Translations under genes and position numbers: made by a program
Part shown: piece by piece, positions 27,098-32,477 of the stretch
How positions within the stretch are numbered: position 1 is the stretch's first letter
Layout of the letters: each line of letters opens with the position of its first letter
Notes under the pieces: generated by a model
What the model was told of the DNA's origin: nothing
The model's database searches: none
What the model saw: the letters and a program-made list of their open reading frames with translations, nothing else
From: Candidatus Aenigmatarchaeota archaeon
Lineage (GTDB): Archaea; Aenigmatarchaeota; Aenigmatarchaeia; QMZP01; JAFGSV01
NCBI GenBank assembly: GCA_021163005.1
Contig: JAGGXP010000009.1
Location: forward strand, 1 to 32,477
Direction of reading: 5' to 3'
DNA length: 32,477 nucleotides

Positions 27098-27145
27098 CGC
27101 CTCTTTGGGTTGATAAAGCTTAAATGCTATTTACATCTTAAAGAC

Positions 27146-27727
27146 ATGATGCGCGACATAAAGTATGACAAAAGGAATTTTATAAGAAACTTCAACGGAC
27201 TTAGAATACCGTCCAGGAAAATCGACAGGGTTAATATTGTATACGATCACGGCGAGCTTTTTCCATATAATGGGATTTTCGAAATTGAACTAAAAAATGG
27301 AGACACCCTTTATGCTAAAAGAAGCAGCGAGATAAGCAAGCCTTTCATGTTCGTAGATGAAGAATCCGCAGATGCCCATCTTGATGTTTACAAAGCTTAC
27401 CGTGACATGGAATTCTATTCACCTGAAACCGAGTTAAATGTAACTGAAAACAGAAAGTATGGAGTTTTTGATATCACCATGGTTTTGCCTGCATATCATA
27501 CGAAAAAGAATTACAAGAGGCGCCTTACGAATTTTCCTGAGTCCCTCTTCCAGTCCCAGAAAGACAAGATACTTATGATAGCGGAGGGAAAATTTTTCAA
27601 TATGGATACAATGGCTGACTACAATTACGGCTATGACGGGAAGAACCTATATTACATCGACATGCATCTTTTCAAAGAAGTGCCGTCGCCTCTTCTTGAG
27701 GATCTTTGGATAAATGCGCTACTTTAG
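27146..27727 (+). CDS. Hypothetical protein
   Basis: Start at MMRDIKYDKR preferred over 27110; no recognised family; 3' end overlaps the convergent aCPSF1 gene by 9 nt. Confidence 0.6.
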   Translation: MMRDIKYDKRNFIRNFNGLRIPSRKIDRVNIVYDHGELFPYNGIFEIELKNGDTLYAKRSSEISKPFMFVDEESADAHLDVYKAYRDMEFYSPETELNVTENRKYGVFDITMVLPAYHTKKNYKRRLTNFPESLFQSQKDKILMIAEGKFFNMDTMADYNYGYDGKNLYYIDMHLFKEVPSPLLEDLWINALL

Positions 27728-29590
27728 CCGGATTGCTTCCAGATTTTTAGGCGCCAGCGTCTCGCATTTGAATATCTTGTGCGCGTCCCTCGCGAACTCG
27801 GTGCACCTGCTGCTCTCGCCGTGGTTTACAAGTATGCGCTCAAGCTTTCCGGGAAGGTTGTATATGTAGCTTATCAGCTGCTTCCTGTCAGAGTGGCCGG
27901 AAAGCCCGTGCACGGAGTGCACTTCCAGATTCACAGGAAGCGTGACGGATTTTCCGCCTTCCCTTGATATGGGGACCTCCTTCCATCCCTTCTGCAGCCT
28001 CCTGCCTAAAGTGCCTTCAGCCTGATAGCCGACAAAAAGCAGCATGTTCTTCGGGTCAGGAGCAAATGCCTTGAAATACTCCACCGCAGGCCCTCCTATG
28101 AGCATGCCTGATGTAGCTATGACCACTCCGGGCTCTGTCGAGTCGAGTATCTTGTTCCTCTCCTTGGGCGCGACCCTCTTGAAGATATCAGCGGTGAACG
28201 GATTCTCGCCCTTGTGGAATATGTCCCTCTGCACATACCTTGACAGGTATTCCGGATATGCCGTGTGTATGGCTGTCGAGTCCCACAGCATGCCTTCCAT
28301 CCAGACAGGATGCTTGAAATGGTTGCCTGCAAGTATGGCCATGACCTCCTGCGACCTTCCCACGGCGAATGAAGGTATGAGCACCTTTCCGCCCCTCTCT
28401 ATTGTCTTGTTGACAAGGTCCATGAACTCTTGCTCGGATTCGCGCCTTCCCGGCATCAGGTTGCTCGACGCCCCGTAAGTGGATTCAATCATAAGCGTTT
28501 CCACTCTCTGGAACTTCGTTGAAGCAGCGTCGAAAAGCCTGCTCGGACCGAACTTTATGTCGCCTGTGTAAAGGACGTTGTGCAGTCCGTCGCCTATGTG
28601 AAGATGAATAAGCGAAGCCCCCAGCAGATGGCCTGACGGCTCGAGCGTGAGCCTTATGTCAGTTGTTATGTCGCTCACCTCGCCGTAGTCCAGCGCTATG
28701 GTATGTTTCACTGCCTTCTCTATGGACTTCTTCTTGTACCACACCTTCTTGCCTTCCCTCTGCGCGACGTCAACGAAATCCATGCAGAGAAGGACCATCA
28801 TGTCCCTCGTGGGCGCTGTGCAGTACAGCGGGCCTTCGTAGCCGTTCTCATAGAGCCATGGAATGAAGCCGCAGTGGTCAAGGTGGGCGTGGCTGAGCAC
28901 GACTGCATCTATCTTCTCTATGTCGAAATCAGGGGAATCTATGTACGGCGTGTCGTCCGAGCCGACATCGACGCCGAAGTCCAGAAGCACATTCGAGTTT
29001 GATGTTTCAAGCATTATGCTGCTTCTTCCGACCTGCCTGCCGCCGCCAAGATATGAGAGCCTTGCCCATTCCTTGTCCTTCTCGACCTTCGGCGGGGAAT
29101 TTATCCTCTGCCCTATCTTGTTGAGGAAGACCTTCCTGTACGGTATCTCGCTGTGAAGCAGGTTTCTCACTGCCCTGACTATCTCGGACTCTATCGCAGG
29201 CGCCCTCTCTATTTTCGGCAGCCAGCATGTCTCGTTCTTTATCCTGCGGAAGGTTTCGCCTCCCTTGCCTATCACGAGGCCGGGCTTTGCGGACTCTATG
29301 ACGACCTTGCCGAGTTCGGGCTCGAAGTATATGGCACTTATCTCAGCCTCCTTTGGGACAAGCTCCTCTATCTTCTTCTTGGCCTTCTCTGGCTCCATGG
29401 CTATGCTCTGGTCCGGCCGTATCTCTATCCTCTTCTTGAGCTTCGAGACTATGCTCCTGACAACGGTGTCGCAGTTCCTGAAGAACTCTGGGTTCTTGGT
29501 GTAGAGCACCATGTCTGATGCCTCGAATTTCGCCTCTGTTATCTCCGCATCCTTGGGGAGATTTTCATTTAAATCTTGTATTAGACTCAA
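27719..29590 (-). CDS. aCPSF1/FttA-type KH-MBL-beta-CASP ribonuclease
   Basis: KH segment 'KPGLVIGKGGETFRRI', MBL 'LSHAHLDHCG', beta-CASP 'ESTYG...IPSFAVGRSQEVM', 'VHGLSGHSDRKQLISYI'. Confidence 0.95.
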   Translation of the reverse strand: MSLIQDLNENLPKDAEITEAKFEASDMVLYTKNPEFFRNCDTVVRSIVSKLKKRIEIRPDQSIAMEPEKAKKKIEELVPKEAEISAIYFEPELGKVVIESAKPGLVIGKGGETFRRIKNETCWLPKIERAPAIESEIVRAVRNLLHSEIPYRKVFLNKIGQRINSPPKVEKDKEWARLSYLGGGRQVGRSSIMLETSNSNVLLDFGVDVGSDDTPYIDSPDFDIEKIDAVVLSHAHLDHCGFIPWLYENGYEGPLYCTAPTRDMMVLLCMDFVDVAQREGKKVWYKKKSIEKAVKHTIALDYGEVSDITTDIRLTLEPSGHLLGASLIHLHIGDGLHNVLYTGDIKFGPSRLFDAASTKFQRVETLMIESTYGASSNLMPGRRESEQEFMDLVNKTIERGGKVLIPSFAVGRSQEVMAILAGNHFKHPVWMEGMLWDSTAIHTAYPEYLSRYVQRDIFHKGENPFTADIFKRVAPKERNKILDSTEPGVVIATSGMLIGGPAVEYFKAFAPDPKNMLLFVGYQAEGTLGRRLQKGWKEVPISREGGKSVTLPVNLEVHSVHGLSGHSDRKQLISYIYNLPGKLERILVNHGESSRCTEFARDAHKIFKCETLAPKNLEAIRLK

Positions 29591-29635
29591 AATACCACCT
29601 GTACTGAAAAACCGATGAAAATAAACCTACTCAAT

Positions 29636-30268
29636 TCATTGCGCGATCTTCTTTACCTGCTCGTCTGAAACCTTTTTGTAACCCGACTTTGATATAACTA
29701 CAGCATCTATGCCGCTTCCGCCGGATGCTATATCCCTTTTGGTCGCGGACCTCACGGCCCTCACTGCAACCCTGACAGCCTCATCCGCGCTCATTCCATC
29801 CTTGTATTGCTCTTCAAGAACACCGAATGCTATGGGCGAGCCGGAACCTGTCGAAAAGTATTTCTCAGGCATCACCGAACCGTCAGGCGAAAGCGTGAAA
29901 AGCCCCGGCTTGCCGTCGTAACCTGCAACAACAAGCTGCACATAGTATGGATAAAACCTTCGCGAGTAAAGTATATTCGCTATGAGCGTCGAAGCCGACT
30001 CAACTGACATCTTCCTGCTTTCATTGAGTTCGTAGAGCTTCAGCTCAGCTTTTACGTATCTTATCAGTGCCTGGGCATCTCCAACAACGCCTGCTATTGT
30101 CATTCCGAGGTGGTCGTCCACCTGGTGTATTTTCTCCGCATCCTGGCTTGCTACAAGGTAACCCATTGTGGCCTTCCTCTCTGCAGCTAACACTACAGCG
30201 TCGTTGGCTATTATGCCAACGGTCGTTGTTCCCGTCTTCATCTTTTCCTGAATTTCTCCGTCCATCAT
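29636..30268 (-). CDS. psmB: Proteasome beta subunit
   Basis: 'KTGTTTVGIIANDAVVLAAERKATMGYLVASQDAEKIHQVDDHLGMTIAGVVGDAQ' with N-terminal threonine context. Confidence 0.97.
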   Translation of the reverse strand: MMDGEIQEKMKTGTTTVGIIANDAVVLAAERKATMGYLVASQDAEKIHQVDDHLGMTIAGVVGDAQALIRYVKAELKLYELNESRKMSVESASTLIANILYSRRFYPYYVQLVVAGYDGKPGLFTLSPDGSVMPEKYFSTGSGSPIAFGVLEEQYKDGMSADEAVRVAVRAVRSATKRDIASGGSGIDAVVISKSGYKKVSDEQVKKIAQ

Positions 30269-30332
30269 AAGAATCAGCGTCTGCTGTTCAATTTGATTTA
30301 TTTATTGGTAAGTTATTTATAAATGTTACCTC

Positions 30333-30767
30333 TCAGGCGTCTATCAGGACCCCTCCCTTCTTTGCTGCCACAATGTTGTGGACGAGCTCTGAAAGCGAGT
30401 TAAGCAGACCCTGCGCCTCGCCGAGTGAAAGCCCTATCTTCTGCGGCTCCAGTATCTCTATGCTTGAAGGGGCATAGTTAAGCACAAGGTAAACGAGGTT
30501 CTCGTACCTTCTTGATATGAATTCAATCTCCACGACCTGCGAGTATGCTTCTTTTATGTTCCTGAAGGGACTTGGCGTCTTTACAGGCTCGTCATACTTC
30601 TCTTTGTATATTATGCTGTCCGGCTCATTCTTCATTTGTTCTATGTGCTTCTTCAGGCTGCTTTCGCATGCCTCCTTTGAGACAGCGAGCACTTCTACTG
30701 AGGCTACTGCCTTTATCCAGCCGTCCTTGAGCCTCTTCTTCACGGTCTCCATGACATCTTCTGCCAT
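30333..30767 (-). CDS. Hypothetical conserved protein
   Basis: Start at MAEDVMETVKK (30767) avoids overlap with the upstream gene; no confident family. Confidence 0.55.
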   Translation of the reverse strand: MAEDVMETVKKRLKDGWIKAVASVEVLAVSKEACESSLKKHIEQMKNEPDSIIYKEKYDEPVKTPSPFRNIKEAYSQVVEIEFISRRYENLVYLVLNYAPSSIEILEPQKIGLSLGEAQGLLNSLSELVHNIVAAKKGGVLIDA

Positions 30768-30799
30768 AACCAATAAAGGCGGCGCGTTATTTAAATGTA

Positions 30800-31804
30800 T
30801 TAAAGCCACTTCTTCCCCGCTATCGGGATTTTTGCGCCGCATTTCCCGCACCTGTCGCCGTAATAGATGGTGTTGTATCCGGAGCGCTCTATCATTATCT
30901 GGCCGCATTCCGGGCAGTATGTGGACACCTTTTCAGACGTTACGTTGCCCAGATACACCCACTTCAGCCCGGCGTTTCTGGCAACATCGTAAAGCTTTTC
31001 GAGCAGCGCCTCCTGCGCCGGCGGCGCATCGGTCAGCTTGTAAGTCGGGTAGAACGCGGTCAGGTGGTACGGCACGTCCGGGCCGAGGTTATCCACTATC
31101 CATCTCACTGTCTTTTTTATGAATGCCTGGCTGTCGTTGTAGCCCGGAATGACAAGGGTCGTTATCTCTGTCCATACCCTGCGTTTTTTGTATTCCAGCA
31201 GCGCGTCAAGCACGGGCTGCAGGCCGGGAGCCATGCAGACCTTTCTGTAGAACCTGTCGTCGCCTTTGAAGTCCACATTGACTGCGTCCAGATACTTCGA
31301 TGCCTGTTTTATGGCTTCGGGCGCGGTGTAGCCGTTGCTCACCCACACATTATAAAGCCCGGCTTTTTTTGCCAGCTTCATCGTGTCGTATGCATACTCG
31401 TAAAAAACCGTTGGCTCCGTGTAGGTGTATGCTATGCCCTGAACCCCGCGCGCCTTCGCCGCTCCCACAATGTCTTTAGGGCTCAGGTCTTTTCCCTCTA
31501 TCTTACCGTATTCCTGCGATATTTCCCAGTTCTGGCAGTGCCTGCACCTGAAATTGCACCCCACTGTTGCCACAGACAGGCATTCGGTGCCTGGGGCAAA
31601 ATGAAAAAGCGGCTTCTTCTCTATGGGATCCACTGCGAGCGAGCATGCCTTTCCGTAGACCAGCGAATAAAGCTTTCCCCTGATATTCTTCCGTACGCCG
31701 CAGAAGCCGGAAGAGCCGTCAGGGACGCCTTTACAGTAGCGCGCGCAGAGGGTGCAGTCTACTTTGCCGTCGTCGCGCTTCCTGTAGAACAGAGCTTCCT
31801 TCAT
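30800..31804 (-). CDS. amrS: AmmeMemoRadiSam-type radical SAM protein (AmrS-like)
   Basis: 'ATVGCNFRCRHCQNWEISQ', 'GIAYTYTEPTVFYEYAYDT', 'VNVDFKGDDRFYRKVC', C-terminal zinc ribbon 'CPECG...CGKCG'. Confidence 0.85.
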   Translation of the reverse strand: MKEALFYRKRDDGKVDCTLCARYCKGVPDGSSGFCGVRKNIRGKLYSLVYGKACSLAVDPIEKKPLFHFAPGTECLSVATVGCNFRCRHCQNWEISQEYGKIEGKDLSPKDIVGAAKARGVQGIAYTYTEPTVFYEYAYDTMKLAKKAGLYNVWVSNGYTAPEAIKQASKYLDAVNVDFKGDDRFYRKVCMAPGLQPVLDALLEYKKRRVWTEITTLVIPGYNDSQAFIKKTVRWIVDNLGPDVPYHLTAFYPTYKLTDAPPAQEALLEKLYDVARNAGLKWVYLGNVTSEKVSTYCPECGQIMIERSGYNTIYYGDRCGKCGAKIPIAGKKWL

Positions 31805-31834
31805 GAGTCTTTGTTGTTTTCGTGAATAAAAAAG

Positions 31835-31939
31835 AGCCTCTGGAGGGATTTGAACCCCCGACCTATCGCTTACGAGGCGATCGCTCTATACTGCCGGTGC
31901 TTCCATACGGAAGCAGGGTACCAGCTGAGCTACAGAGGC
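31835..31939 (-). tRNA. tRNA-Thr(CGT) with about 32-nt insertion (likely intron) in the D loop
   Basis: Acceptor GCCTCTG/CAGAGGC, D stem GCTC/GAGC, anticodon arm ATCGC-CTCGTAA-GCGAT, T arm GGGGG-TTCAAAT-CCCTC. Insertion about 31887-31918 (exact splice sites uncertain). Confidence 0.9.
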
Positions 31940-31988
31940 ATATGTTTCAGTATTTGAACATGCAAAACTTTTATTGTTTGCTGCGGCT

Positions 31989-32150
31989 TTATCCGAAAAA
32001 TGCTGAAAGTGTGTCTATAAGCGGCCTTATCGGCTGGCAGAACGGACTGGACTCCGTGCCCGGAGCGTTGCACACGAACACGAAAAGCATAAGGATTACT
32101 GCGAAGAACACGAAAACCACTCCGGCTATCAGTGTAAGTCCGCCTTTCAT
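31989..32150 (-). CDS. Small 53-aa single-TM protein
   Basis: MKGGLTLIAGVVFVFFAVILMLFVFVCNAPGTESSPFCQPIRPLIDTLSAFFG*, read by hand; too short for the ORF track. Confidence 0.5.
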   Translation of the reverse strand: MKGGLTLIAGVVFVFFAVILMLFVFVCNAPGTESSPFCQPIRPLIDTLSAFFG

Positions 32151-32198
32151 GTCTTATTATTGATTTCCGTTATTAAATAATTTGTTAAAATAATAATT

Positions 32199-32312
32199 AT
32201 GGGTTCTGAAGAGGAAAGGGAAGAGTATTTCGAGCATCTTGACAAAAAGCATTACAAGAAGAAATACAAAAAGCGCGTCCCCTTCAGGGAAATCAAGGGA
32301 GTTCAGGAATGA
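32199..32312 (+). CDS. Possible 37-aa highly charged protein
   Basis: MGSEEEREEYFEHLDKKHYKKKYKKRVPFREIKGVQE*; preceded by AT-rich promoter-like sequence. Confidence 0.3.
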   Translation: MGSEEEREEYFEHLDKKHYKKKYKKRVPFREIKGVQE

Positions 32313-32352
32313 GCATATATTTTAATACATGCATTTCCATCTTATGTTCAGT

Positions 32353-32477
32353 GGGGTCTTGAGGTAACTTGGCTATCCTAGCGGGCTCCAGTTGTCATTA
32401 CTGGAGAGCTGACGGGTTTATTGAGGCTTCGATAAGCCGGATGATAAGAAGAAACCCGCATATATGGGTTCAAAGGC
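32353..32477 (+). tRNA. tRNA-Trp(CCA), intron-containing, 3' end truncated by window
   Basis: Acceptor ggggtct, T8, A14, G18G19, A21; anticodon stem gcggg (32381-32385) / cccgc (32455-32459), anticodon CCA 32388-32390; intron after G37 to about 32453; T-arm 'gggttcaaa' at the end. Confidence 0.85.
32392..32453 (+). ncRNA. tRNA-Trp intron with box C/D-like 2'-O-methylation guide
   Basis: CTGA box D/D' at 32409-32412; ATGATAA C/C'-like box at 32441-32447; guide actggag (32400-32406) pairs with ctccagt (32386-32392), and the 5th nt upstream of CTGA pairs with C34. Confidence 0.65.

Noticed and set aside
31822-32163. 113-aa ORF on + strand
   Set aside because: Runs antisense through tRNA-Thr and the small TM ORF; spurious.
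1-32477. CRISPR arrays, rRNA genes, toxin-antitoxin or restriction systems
   Set aside because: Looked for direct-repeat/spacer arrays, rRNA motifs and defence domains; none seen. The GIGT repeats are coding and irregular.

Overview
The window is about 32.5 kb of an archaeal chromosome. Evidence: L15e, aCPSF1/FttA-type beta-CASP RNase, proteasome beta subunit, Hef-type helicase, intron-bearing tRNAs. It is possibly DPANN-like, judging by the surface-protein style (inference). Contents, left to right: (1) secreted or membrane-anchored surface proteins (1-4881) and a zinc-ribbon/Hsp20-like protein; (2) L15e; (3) a minus-strand run (13935 down to 7422) encoding a retropepsin-like RimB/DUF785-type protein, a canonical RimK, a degenerate RimK-like paralog, an MscS channel, an ATP-grasp-like protein with an apparently permuted motif order, two tandem N-formylglutamate-amidohydrolase-like paralogs and a GNAT: a candidate amide-ligation/trimming system; (4) a Hef-like helicase; (5) two large paralogous 'GIGT-repeat' surface proteins separated by a junction of a 75-bp nrdG 3' tail copy and a tRNA-Trp 3' fragment; (6) an anaerobic RNR operon nrdR-nrdD-(separate glycyl-radical ORF)-dCMP deaminase-nrdG with NrdR-box-like operators; (7) DtxR-FeoB with a palindromic operator; (8) aCPSF1, psmB, an AmrS-like radical SAM enzyme; (9) tRNA-Thr(CGT) with a D-loop insertion and a truncated intron-containing tRNA-Trp(CCA) whose intron carries a box C/D-like guide. 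The two leading candidates for undescribed biology are the NrdD split (the glycyl-radical domain is a separate 49-aa ORF absent from the ORF track, directly after the NrdD stop, in frame, with its own GGAGGT) and the ATP-grasp/RimK/retropepsin/amidohydrolase cluster. All family calls come from reading motifs; no database searches were run.
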